From the NCBI RefSeq assembly GCF_039537005.1, contig NZ_BAAAZR010000036.1, positions 60,473 through 124,472 on the forward strand: 64,000 nucleotides of DNA, in the 5' to 3' direction. The DNA is from Sphaerisporangium flaviroseum (GTDB lineage Bacteria; Actinomycetota; Actinomycetes; Streptosporangiales; Streptosporangiaceae). How positions within the stretch are numbered: position 1 is the first letter of the stretch; the number at the start of each line of letters is the position of its first letter. Made by a program: the position numbers and the translations under genes. Below, piece after piece: positions 55,836 through 64,000 of the stretch. The notes beneath the pieces were generated by a model that saw only the letters and a program-made list of their open reading frames with translations, did not search any database and had not been told where the DNA came from.

Positions 55836-55867
55836 TGCAACGCCGGTGCAATCGTCTTTGCCATAGT
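55836..55867 (+). promoter_or_regulatory. SARP-type promoter site 2
   Basis: TGCAACG (55836-55842), 4 bases, TGCAATC (55847-55853), then exactly 8 bases to CATAGT (55862-55867). Same heptamer, same 11-bp period and same 8-bp gap to the -10 as site 1. It lies 140 bases before the NRPS GTG. Apart from the two sites the 55630-56006 gap shows nothing I can support. Confidence 0.65.
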
Positions 55868-56006
55868 GCTGGTCCGATCTTGCGAGTGAGGGGGCCCGTC
55901 CAATGCACACAGGTCGCGGCGTCACGGACGCGCCACCGCGCGTCGGCAACAGTCGCGGCGAGGCCGGCGGTATGCCACGGCCCTCGACGAGCGAGAGGGC
56001 TTGATC

Positions 56007-59000
56007 GTGGACATTGTTCGTGTATCTGATGACTACTCGGCGAGAACGCATTCTGCGCGGCGGGGCACCCCCGCGAGGGAACCGCTCGCACGGCCGGAAG
56101 ATCGCGGACCGCTCTCCTACGGCCAGCAGCGGCTGTGGTTCCTGGATCGCTGGCTCGGGGACAGCCCTGCCTACAACGTGCCGGTGACCCTGCGCTTCTC
56201 GGGTCCGCTGCTCGCCGATCGGCTCGTCGCCGCCTTGGTGTCCGTCGCCGCCCGTCACGACGTCGTGTTCACGGTGTTCGAGGACGAGGGCGGGGAACCC
56301 CGGCAGCGGCTGCTCGACGATCGCGAGCTGGCCTGCCCGTTCGTCGACCTCTCCGCTGGGGAGATCACCGAGTGCCGGGCCCGGGCCGAGGAGCTGATCC
56401 GCGCGGACGCCCGGCGGCCCTTCGACCTGTCCGCCGGGCCGATGGTGCGGGCGGCCCTCTACCGTCTGTCCGAGGACGAGCACTGGCTGCACCTGACGTG
56501 GCATCACATCGCGTGCGACGGATGGTCGCTGGACGTCTTCCAGCGCCAGTTCCTGGAGGCGTACCGCCACGGTGCGCAGGAGGCCGGCCCGCCGCCCCTC
56601 CAGTACGCCGACTACGCGCTGTGGCAGCGCGAAAGGCTGGCCGAGCCCTGGGTGGAGAAGGGGCTCGCGGACTGGCGGGAAACGCTGCGTTCGGCTCCCG
56701 CGCTGCTGGACCTCGGCACCGGCCATCCGCGTCCGGCCGAACTGAGCCATCGCGGCGAGACCGTCGAGTTCGCGCTGTCCGGCGTGCCGGCGCGCGAGCT
56801 TGAGGAGTTCGCCGCGCGTGAGGGCGCGAGCCTCTACATGGTGCTGCTCGCCGCGTTCACGGCCCTCGCGGCCAGGCATTCAGGCGGTGACGACATCGTG
56901 CTGGGCTCGCCGGTGGCCGGACGTGACCGCGCCGCGCTCGACGAGATCGTCGGCATGTTCGTCGACCTCCTGGTCCTGCGCACCGGCCTCGAGGACGACC
57001 CCAGCTTCCGCGAGCTCGTCTCCCGCGCGCGCGGTGGCGTCCTGAACGCCCTCTCCCGCAGCAAGGTGCCGTTCGATCTCGCGGTGAACCGCCTGCACCC
57101 TGACCGCTCTCTCTCCCACAACCCCATCGTCCAGGTGGTCTTCGCCCTTCATGAGGAAGAGCCGCCCCAGGCCTTGGGCGACGGCCTGACGGTGGAGCGT
57201 TACATGGTGCCCACCGGCACCGCCAAGTTCGACCTCACCTGGTCGGTCCACCGCCGCCCCGACGGCCTGCGCCTGGAGGTCGAGTACGCCACCGACCTGT
57301 ACGACCTGTCCACGATCCGCGTACTGGCCGACCACTGGCAGACGCTGTTGCGGCAGGCCATCGCCACGCCCGACGTCCCGGTGAGCCACCTGGGGCTGAT
57401 GTCCCCGGACGAGCGCGCGCTGGTCGTCTCCCTGGCCGGTGAGGACGCCGACCTCCCCGCTGGAACGATTCACGGATCGGTCGCCGAGCAGGCGGCCCTG
57501 GCGCCGGACGCGGTGGCGGTGGTCTGCGACCAGGAGCGGCTGTCGTACGGCGAGCTGAACTCGCGGGCGAACGTGCTGGCCCACTACCTGCGGGACCTCG
57601 GGGTGGGTCCCGAAGTGCCCGTGGCGGTGTGCGTCGACCGGTCGAAGGAGACGGTCGTCGCCACTCTCGGGGTCATGAAGGCCGGGGGTGTCTATGTTCC
57701 GCTGGAGGTCGACTTTCCCGCCGAGCGCATGGAATTCATGCTGCGAGACGTCGGCGCCCGCCTCGTCCTGGTCACCGGAGACACCGGTGGGCTGGTTCCG
57801 GACGGGACCTGGCGGAAGCTCGATCTGGACGACGTGCCGCAGGACGGCCGCCGCGACGACCCCGCGGATCCGGTGGGCCCGGACAACGGTTGCTATGTGA
57901 TCTTCACGTCGGGGTCGACAGGCCGGCCCAAGGGAACCCTGGTCACGCATCGGAACGTGACCCGGCTGTTCGAGGCGACCGGTGCCGCCGGCCTGGCCGT
58001 GGGCCGCGGCGATGTGTGGACGCTGTTCCATAGCGTCGCCTTCGACTTCTCGGTCTGGGAGATGTGGGGCGCGCTCAGCACGGGTGGCCGCCTGGTCGTG
58101 GTCCCGCACGCGGTGAGCCGCGACGCCGAGGCGTTCTACGAACTGGTGAGCCGCGAGTCGGTGACGGTGCTGAGCCAGACCCCCTCGGCATTCCGGCAGT
58201 TCGAGACCGTCGACGAGCAGGCGGCGGCACCGCTCGCCCTCCGCGCGGTGGTCTTCGGCGGCGAGGCGCTGCACCAGCCGTCGGTGCGGCGGTGGGCGGC
58301 CCGGCACGGCCATCAGGCCCCGCTGCTGGTGAACATGTACGGGATCACCGAGACGACGGTGCACGTCACCTACCTCGAACTGGCCGACCGTCACCTCGGC
58401 GGCGCGGTGAGCCGTATCGGCCGCCCGCTGCCGGATCTGCGGGTGTACGTTCTGGACAAGCACGACCGGCCGTGTCCCGTGGGCGTGGCCGGTGAGGTGT
58501 ACGTCGGGGGCGCGGGGGTTACGCGGGGATATGTCGGGCGGGCCGGGCTGACGGCCGAGCGGTTCGTTCCCGACCACCTGAGCGGCCGGCCCGGGGGCCG
58601 GTTGTACCGCACCGGTGACGTGGCCCGGTGGACCGCCGCGGGCGACCTCGAGTATCTCGGCCGTGCCGACGCCCAGGTCAAGGTCCGCGGTCACCGGATC
58701 GAGCTCGGGGAGATCGAGGCCACCCTCCAAACGCACGCGGCGATCCTCGAAACAGTGGTCGCCCCCCACCGCGGCGCCGACGGGCACACCGATCTCGCCG
58801 CCTACATCGTCTCCCATGGCGTTGACGTTCCGGCCGGCGAGCTGCGGGCCTGGCTGTCGGCACGGCTGCCCGACTACATGGTGCCGCGGTGGTTCGTGTT
58901 CCTGGACGTGCTCCCGCTGACGCCACAGGGGAAGGTGGACCGGCGCGCGCTGCCGGAACCCTCCAGTGAGCGGCCGGAACTGACGCAGCGATACGTCGCC

Positions 59001-62000
59001 CCGTTACCCGGAGACGAGGCGTCGCTGGCCGCCATCTGGAGCCGGGTGCTGGAGGTGGACCAGGTCGGCCGCCACGACAACTTCTTCGACCTCGGCGGCG
59101 ATTCGATCCGCAGCATCCAGATCCTGGGCCAGGCCCGTAAGGCCGGATTCACCTTCACCCTTCAGGACCTGTTCCGGCATCCTGTCCTGGCGGACCTGGC
59201 CGGTGTCGCCAAGGCGGACGCGGAGGAGGCGGCCGACCAGGACAGGGACCCGTTCTCGCTGGTGTCGTCCCGCGATCGGGAACGGCTGCCCGAGGGCCTG
59301 GTGGACGCCTATCCGATGGCCGAGCTCCAGATCGGCATGGTCTACGAGATGGAGCTGGACCCCGACCGGCGGCCGTACCACAACGTCGACAGCCTGCGGA
59401 TCGCCGGGCCCTTCGACGAGACGAAGTTCCGGGACGCTGTGGCCCGGGTGGTGGAGCGGCACCCGATCCTGCGCACCTCCTTCGACCTGAGCGGCTACAG
59501 CGAGCCGTTGCAGCTCGTCCACGCCACCGCGGAGATGCCGTTCACCATCGAGGACCTTCGCGGCATCGATCCGGACGCGCAGGACGCCTTCGTCACCGCG
59601 TACATCGACGCCGAACGCGGCCATCGCTTCGACCACTCGCGGCCCCTGCTGCTCCGCTTCGGCATCCACCGGCTCGCCGACGACGCCTTCCAGTGGACCG
59701 TGACCGAGCACCACGCGATCTTCGACGGCTGGAGCCTGCATTCCACGCTCTCGGAGATCTCGGAGGTCTACCAGCGGCTGCTCGCGGGAGAGGACCCGGT
59801 CCTCGTGCCGCTGCGGTCGTCCTACCGGGACTTCATCGCGGCCGAGCGTGCGGTGCTGCCGTCCGAGGACAGCGAGAACTACTGGCTGGAGCGGCTGTCC
59901 GACCGGCCCGACTGCCGGCTGCCGCGGTGGCCCGCGGATCGTCCGGCGCTGCTCGCCGGCCAGGTGCTGGAGGACGAGTGGCGCGAGCACAACGAGGCGG
60001 AGGGGTACGGCTCGATCGAGACGCTGCTGCCCGCCGAGGTCTGTGAAGGGATCCACCACCTGGCCAGGCGCTGGGGGGTGCCGTTCAAGACGGTCGTGCT
60101 CGCGGCGCACCTGCGGGTGATCAGCCTGGCCACCGGTAGCTCCGACGTGCTGGTCGGGCTGACCGCCAACGGCCGTCTGGAAGAGGCCGATGGCGCCGAG
60201 GTCCGTGGCCTGTTCCTCAACACGGTGCCGTTCCGGCTCCGGCTGCCCGAAGGCACCTGGCAGGATCTGGTACGGGCGGTGTTCGAGAACGAGCGTGAGC
60301 TGCTGCCGCATCGCCGATACCCCCTGTCGGCGCTGCAACGCAGGCTCGGCGGCGCGCTGTTCGAAGTGAACTTCGTCTACAACCACTTCCACGTGCTGGG
60401 GAAGGCCTTCGGCGCGGACCGCATGCGGATCGTCGACAACAAGATCGACAGCTTCAGCACCGCTCGCGTCGAGCCCACCAACTTCCCCCTCAACGTCGGC
60501 GTGATCCGCAACCCCTACTCCTCGCGCCTCCTGCTGGCCCTCGATTACCACACCGATGTCCTCGCGCAGGATCAGGTCGCCCTGATGCGGGATTACTACC
60601 TGCGCGTCTTCGAGGCGATGGTGGCCGGCCCGGACGCGTCCTACCGGGACGTGCCGGTGCTGGGCGAGGCCGAGCTGGGGTCGCTGGAGGCGTGGAACGA
60701 CACGGCGGCGGAGGTGCCGTCGGCGCTGGTGCACCAGATGGTGGAGGCGCGTGCCGCCGCGTGCCCGGATGCCGTCGCGGTGGTGTCCGGGGGCGCGTCG
60801 GTGACATATGCGGAGCTGAACGCCCTGGCCAATCACCTGGCTCGTCACCTGCGTGACGCGGGAGTCGGCCCGGATGTGTGCGTGGGCATGTGCGTACGGC
60901 GTTCGGTGGAGATGGTCGTCGCGTTGCTGGCCATCGCGAAGGCGGGCGGGGTGTACGTCCCGCTGGACGCCGACTTCCCGGCCGAGCGCCTGCACTACAT
61001 GCTCACCGCGGTCAACGCCTCGTTGGTGCTGACGGCGGGCGAGACCACCGGCCGTATCCCCGACGGCCCGTGGCGGTGCGTGGACGTGGGCGCCATCGCT
61101 CCGGCGGAGGATGACACGTATGCCGAGAACCTGCCGAACCTGGCACGGCCGGACAACGGCTGTTATGTGATCTTCACGTCGGGGTCCACCGGCCGTCCCA
61201 AGGGCGTGGTGACCCTGCACCGCAACGTCACCGAGCTGCTGCATGGCGGTGAGTTCCTGCGGCTCACCCAGGACGACACCCTGTTGCAGCTGGCTCCGTT
61301 GCCGTTCGACAACTCCACGTTCGAGGTGTGGGCGCCGTTGGTGGCGGGGGCGCGGCTGGTGATGGCGCCGCCGGTGTCCTACACCCCGGCCGACATCGCC
61401 GCGTGGGTGGACGAGCACCGGGTGAGTGTGCTGCACGTGACGGCGTCGCTGTTCGCGCTGCTGGTGGATCACGAACCGCAGCTGTTCGACCGGCTGCGGC
61501 GGTTCCTGACCGGCAGCGAGACCGTCTCCCCCCGGCACGCCGCCCACATCCTGGAACGCTGCCCGGACCTGGAACTGGTCAACTGCTGGGGACCGACCGA
61601 GACCACCACCTTCTCGGTCTGCGGTGTGTACACGCGTGACAATCTGCCTGCCGGTGCGTTGCCGCTGGGCAACCCGCTGGTCAACACGCAGGTGTGGGTG
61701 CTGGACGAGAGCGGGCGTCTGGTCCCGGCCGGGACTCCCGGTGAGTTGTACGTGTCGGGTCCGTGCCTGGCGCGAGGGTATCTGAACGATCCGGCCACGA
61801 CGGGTGGGCGGTTCCTGCCGCATCCATCTCAGCCCGGCGTCCGCCTGTATCGGACGGGAGACCGCGGCATGTGGTCGGTGGACGGCCGGGTGGAGTTCCT
61901 CGGCCGGGTCGACCACATGGTCAAGATCCGCGGCTACCGGGTCGAACTCGGCGAGGTCGAGGCCGCGCTGCGTGCTCATCCGCTGGTGCGCGAGTGTGTC

Positions 62001-64000
62001 GTCGTCGCCCGCACGGGCGACTCCGCGCATGCCGATCTGGTGGCCTATGCGGTGCCCGACGGTGAGGGTGTGTCGCCCGGAGTGCTGCGGACGTGGCTGG
62101 CCGAGCGGTTACCGCAGTACATGGTGCCGCGATGGTTCGTCCTGCTGGACGCGCTGCCGCTGACGCCGCGCGCCAAGGTGGACCGCGCCGCGCTGCCCGC
62201 CCCGCAGGCCCAGCTCCCCTCGTCGGCGGACGTGGTCCCGCCGCTGCCGGGCGTGGAGGAACAACTGGCCCGTATCTGGTGCCACGTTCTCGGCGTGGAC
62301 CAGGTGGGCCGCCACGACGACTTCTTCGACCTGGGCGGCGACTCCATCCGCAGCATCCAGGTGCTCGGCCAGGCCCGCGACGCCGGGCTGGCCTTCACCC
62401 TTCAGGATCAGCACCGCCACCCCACCCTCGCCGAGCTGGCCGGCGTGGTGCGGCACGCCGGCGACGAGGACCGGCGACCGGCCCGCGAGCCGTTCTCGTT
62501 GCTGCCTGCCGAGGAGCGGGAGCGGTTGCCCGAGGGCCTGGTGGACGCCTACCCGATGGCCGAGCTCCAGGTCGGCATGGTCTACGAGATGGAGCTCGAC
62601 CCCGAGCGCCGTCCCTACCACAACGTGCACACCCTCCGGATCGCCGGATCCTTCGACGCCGAACGGTTCCAGGACGCGGTGGCCCGGGTGGTGGACCGGC
62701 ATCCGATCCTGCGTACCTCGTTCGACCTGGGCGGTTACAGCGAGCCCATGCAACTGGTGCATCCCACTGCCGAGATCCCGCTCACGGTCGTGGACCTGCG
62801 CGACGCCGATGCCCAGAAGCAGCAGACGGCGCTGGCGGAGTACGTCCGGTATGAGCACCAGAACACCTTCGACCTGGCGAGGGCGCCGCTGTGCCGGATG
62901 GCCGTTCACATCGTCGGCGGCGACGCCTTCCAGTGGACGGTGACCGAGCACCACGCGATCTTCGACGGCTGGAGCCTGGCCTCCACACTTACGGAGATCA
63001 ACGCCCTGTACCGCGCGTTGCTGACGGGCGAGGACCCGGCCGTGGAGCCGTTGCGGTCCACGTACGGCGACTACATCGCCGCCGAGCGGGCCGCGCTGCA
63101 CTCCGAGGACAGCCGGCGGTTCTGGCTGGAACAGCTCGCCGACCGGCCGGACAACCGGCTGCCGCGCCGGCCCGCCCGGACATCGCTTCCGCGGATCGGC
63201 GAACGCCTCGAAGGCGAGCGACACGAACACGACCAGGACAGCGGGTACGGCGCCCTGACGAGCGTGACTCGGCAGGAGCTGGTGACAGGGCTGGAAGGGC
63301 TCGCCCAGCGATGGGGGGTGCCGTTCAAGGCGGTCGTGCTCGCGGCGCACCTGCGGGTGATGAGCGTGGTCACCGGTGATTCCGATGTGCTGGTGGGGCT
63401 GACCGCCAACGGCCGTCTGGAGGAGGCCGACGGTACGGAGGTCCGTGGTCTGTTCCTGAATTCGGTGCCGTTGCGGCTCCGGCTGCCCGAGGGCACCTGG
63501 CGGGATCTGGCGCGCGCGGTGTTCGAGGCCGAGCGTGAACTGCTGCCGCATCGGCGGTATCCGTTGTCGGCGCTGCAGCGCGAACTCGGTGGCGGCGCGC
63601 TGTTCGAGGTCAACTTCGTCTACAACCACTTCCGCCAGTTGGGCGGGCCGGCCGAAGACGGAACGCTGACCGTCGCCGACCCCGGCGCCGACCTGCCTGG
63701 CGTGGCGCGGACCCACTTCCCCCTGGTGGTGGCCGTCAGCCGTGAGCCGGGCGCCGATGGCCTGCGCCTGGAACTGGAGTACGACGCCAGGGCGCTGGAC
63801 CAGGACCAGATCGCCGTGCTGCGGGATTACCACCTGCGCGTCTTCGAGGCGATGGTGGCCGATCCGGACGCGGCCTACCTGGACGTTTCCGTGCTGGGCG
63901 AGGTCGAGCGTGGGTTGCTGGCGTCGTGGAACGACACGGCCGCGCAGGTGCCGCCGGTGCCGGTGCACCAGATGGTGCAGGCGCGGGCCACGGCACGTCC
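56007..64000 (+). CDS. Nonribosomal peptide synthetase (partial, 3' end beyond window)
   Basis: One open frame runs from a GTG at 56007 (GAGAGGG about 9 bases upstream) to the window edge, over 2,660 codons. Domains: C1 (about 35-465; SYGQQRLWFL; HHIACDG at 166-172), A1 (about 490-985; YVIFTSGSTG at 630; YRTGD; GHRIELGEIE), T1 (about 1000-1070; LGGDS, Ser 1033), C2 (about 1080-1545; HHAIFDG at 1235-1241), A2 (about 1570-2070; YVIFTSGSTG at 1720), T2 (LGGDS, Ser 2113), C3 (HHAIFDG at 2315), and the start of A3. By alignment to PheA, the A1 specificity residues are D-F-W-S-V-G-M-V-H-K (near the threonine code); A2 reads D-N-F-H-L-G-C-T-F-K, which I cannot assign. C1 is LCL-like, while C2 and C3 form a divergent pair starting DAYPMAELQ. 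No thioesterase is visible. T-domains need phosphopantetheinylation (transferase at 48.4 kb). Confidence 0.97.
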   Translation, partial: MDIVRVSDDYSARTHSARRGTPAREPLARPEDRGPLSYGQQRLWFLDRWLGDSPAYNVPVTLRFSGPLLADRLVAALVSVAARHDVVFTVFEDEGGEPRQRLLDDRELACPFVDLSAGEITECRARAEELIRADARRPFDLSAGPMVRAALYRLSEDEHWLHLTWHHIACDGWSLDVFQRQFLEAYRHGAQEAGPPPLQYADYALWQRERLAEPWVEKGLADWRETLRSAPALLDLGTGHPRPAELSHRGETVEFALSGVPARELEEFAAREGASLYMVLLAAFTALAARHSGGDDIVLGSPVAGRDRAALDEIVGMFVDLLVLRTGLEDDPSFRELVSRARGGVLNALSRSKVPFDLAVNRLHPDRSLSHNPIVQVVFALHEEEPPQALGDGLTVERYMVPTGTAKFDLTWSVHRRPDGLRLEVEYATDLYDLSTIRVLADHWQTLLRQAIATPDVPVSHLGLMSPDERALVVSLAGEDADLPAGTIHGSVAEQAALAPDAVAVVCDQERLSYGELNSRANVLAHYLRDLGVGPEVPVAVCVDRSKETVVATLGVMKAGGVYVPLEVDFPAERMEFMLRDVGARLVLVTGDTGGLVPDGTWRKLDLDDVPQDGRRDDPADPVGPDNGCYVIFTSGSTGRPKGTLVTHRNVTRLFEATGAAGLAVGRGDVWTLFHSVAFDFSVWEMWGALSTGGRLVVVPHAVSRDAEAFYELVSRESVTVLSQTPSAFRQFETVDEQAAAPLALRAVVFGGEALHQPSVRRWAARHGHQAPLLVNMYGITETTVHVTYLELADRHLGGAVSRIGRPLPDLRVYVLDKHDRPCPVGVAGEVYVGGAGVTRGYVGRAGLTAERFVPDHLSGRPGGRLYRTGDVARWTAAGDLEYLGRADAQVKVRGHRIELGEIEATLQTHAAILETVVAPHRGADGHTDLAAYIVSHGVDVPAGELRAWLSARLPDYMVPRWFVFLDVLPLTPQGKVDRRALPEPSSERPELTQRYVAPLPGDEASLAAIWSRVLEVDQVGRHDNFFDLGGDSIRSIQILGQARKAGFTFTLQDLFRHPVLADLAGVAKADAEEAADQDRDPFSLVSSRDRERLPEGLVDAYPMAELQIGMVYEMELDPDRRPYHNVDSLRIAGPFDETKFRDAVARVVERHPILRTSFDLSGYSEPLQLVHATAEMPFTIEDLRGIDPDAQDAFVTAYIDAERGHRFDHSRPLLLRFGIHRLADDAFQWTVTEHHAIFDGWSLHSTLSEISEVYQRLLAGEDPVLVPLRSSYRDFIAAERAVLPSEDSENYWLERLSDRPDCRLPRWPADRPALLAGQVLEDEWREHNEAEGYGSIETLLPAEVCEGIHHLARRWGVPFKTVVLAAHLRVISLATGSSDVLVGLTANGRLEEADGAEVRGLFLNTVPFRLRLPEGTWQDLVRAVFENERELLPHRRYPLSALQRRLGGALFEVNFVYNHFHVLGKAFGADRMRIVDNKIDSFSTARVEPTNFPLNVGVIRNPYSSRLLLALDYHTDVLAQDQVALMRDYYLRVFEAMVAGPDASYRDVPVLGEAELGSLEAWNDTAAEVPSALVHQMVEARAAACPDAVAVVSGGASVTYAELNALANHLARHLRDAGVGPDVCVGMCVRRSVEMVVALLAIAKAGGVYVPLDADFPAERLHYMLTAVNASLVLTAGETTGRIPDGPWRCVDVGAIAPAEDDTYAENLPNLARPDNGCYVIFTSGSTGRPKGVVTLHRNVTELLHGGEFLRLTQDDTLLQLAPLPFDNSTFEVWAPLVAGARLVMAPPVSYTPADIAAWVDEHRVSVLHVTASLFALLVDHEPQLFDRLRRFLTGSETVSPRHAAHILERCPDLELVNCWGPTETTTFSVCGVYTRDNLPAGALPLGNPLVNTQVWVLDESGRLVPAGTPGELYVSGPCLARGYLNDPATTGGRFLPHPSQPGVRLYRTGDRGMWSVDGRVEFLGRVDHMVKIRGYRVELGEVEAALRAHPLVRECVVVARTGDSAHADLVAYAVPDGEGVSPGVLRTWLAERLPQYMVPRWFVLLDALPLTPRAKVDRAALPAPQAQLPSSADVVPPLPGVEEQLARIWCHVLGVDQVGRHDDFFDLGGDSIRSIQVLGQARDAGLAFTLQDQHRHPTLAELAGVVRHAGDEDRRPAREPFSLLPAEERERLPEGLVDAYPMAELQVGMVYEMELDPERRPYHNVHTLRIAGSFDAERFQDAVARVVDRHPILRTSFDLGGYSEPMQLVHPTAEIPLTVVDLRDADAQKQQTALAEYVRYEHQNTFDLARAPLCRMAVHIVGGDAFQWTVTEHHAIFDGWSLASTLTEINALYRALLTGEDPAVEPLRSTYGDYIAAERAALHSEDSRRFWLEQLADRPDNRLPRRPARTSLPRIGERLEGERHEHDQDSGYGALTSVTRQELVTGLEGLAQRWGVPFKAVVLAAHLRVMSVVTGDSDVLVGLTANGRLEEADGTEVRGLFLNSVPLRLRLPEGTWRDLARAVFEAERELLPHRRYPLSALQRELGGGALFEVNFVYNHFRQLGGPAEDGTLTVADPGADLPGVARTHFPLVVAVSREPGADGLRLELEYDARALDQDQIAVLRDYHLRVFEAMVADPDAAYLDVSVLGEVERGLLASWNDTAAQVPPVPVHQMVQARATAR

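Noticed and set aside
55630..55889. TPR extension of the SARP gene in another frame
   Set aside because: The alternative frame shows no TPR-like repeat and runs into the promoter region of the NRPS.
59004..62030. 1008-codon minus-strand ORF within the NRPS
   Set aside because: Antisense to conserved C, A and T domains; composition typical of a GC-rich shadow.

Overview
The window reads as chromosome of a high-GC filamentous actinomycete. Support comes from strong third-position G/C bias in every gene, GTG and TTG starts, many ATGA/GTGA overlaps, several apparently leaderless genes, actinobacteria-restricted small families (DUF3618, DUF4235, DUF6328, DUF6458, GPGG-motif) and a SARP-regulated NRPS. 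The gene content would suit Streptosporangiales (Streptosporangium/Nonomuraea-like), but that placement is inference.

Layout. 0-1.8 kb: end of a LysR regulator coupled to a class A beta-lactamase-like serine hydrolase, then a secreted SH3-like protein. 1.9-4.4 kb: glycerol uptake and phosphorylation (glpF, glpK). 4.7-10.2 kb: a NarL-type two-component system followed by an RND exporter; the same 16-bp palindrome precedes both. 10.3-13.5 kb: PhyH-type dioxygenase divergent from a sugar isomerase/oxidoreductase pair, plus a cupin. 13.7-17.1 kb: coiled-coil protein, a hemerythrin fragment and a three-gene envelope/stress operon. 17.2-22 kb: alpha/beta hydrolase, epimerase, two glycosyltransferases, a GmhB-like phosphatase and a wrecked carbamoyltransferase. 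22.1-36 kb: a stress and envelope region (hemerythrin, GH43/CBM42 enzyme under LacI-like operators, tRNA-Lys, PRC-barrel, DUF1360, DUF6328, GPGG peptide, phosphoesterase, BON, two more glycosyltransferases, SDR, DUF4235, LEA-like, ChaB, DUF6458). 36-41.7 kb: second two-component system, leaderless tetR with a membrane protein, MaoC-like hydratase, NlpC/P60 endopeptidase. 41.9-45.5 kb: an unrecognised four-gene envelope operon (helical protein, vWA-like lipoprotein, coiled-coil membrane protein, small membrane protein). 45.7-50.7 kb: ABC-F protein, a metallophosphoesterase/phosphopantetheinyl transferase pair resembling mycobacterial PptH/PptT, an ABM protein and an esterase. 50.8-52 kb: a rearrangement scar of gene remnants. 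52-53.2 kb: zinc alcohol dehydrogenase. 53.5-64 kb: a TPR-less SARP-ATPase regulator and the start of a large NRPS (C-A-T-C-A-T-C-A...), which runs off the window.

How it fits together. The NRPS needs phosphopantetheinylation, which the transferase at 48.4 kb could supply. The SARP is the obvious activator: two sites with SARP-promoter geometry lie between it and the NRPS. A recurring GTxxxx-N12-14-GGGTAG/A promoter-like motif precedes several stress-type genes across the window and suggests an alternative-sigma (SigB/SigF-type) regulon. The most notable signals are the SARP sites, the shared two-component/RND palindrome, the uncharacterised 41.9-45.5 kb operon, and several scars of recent gene decay.
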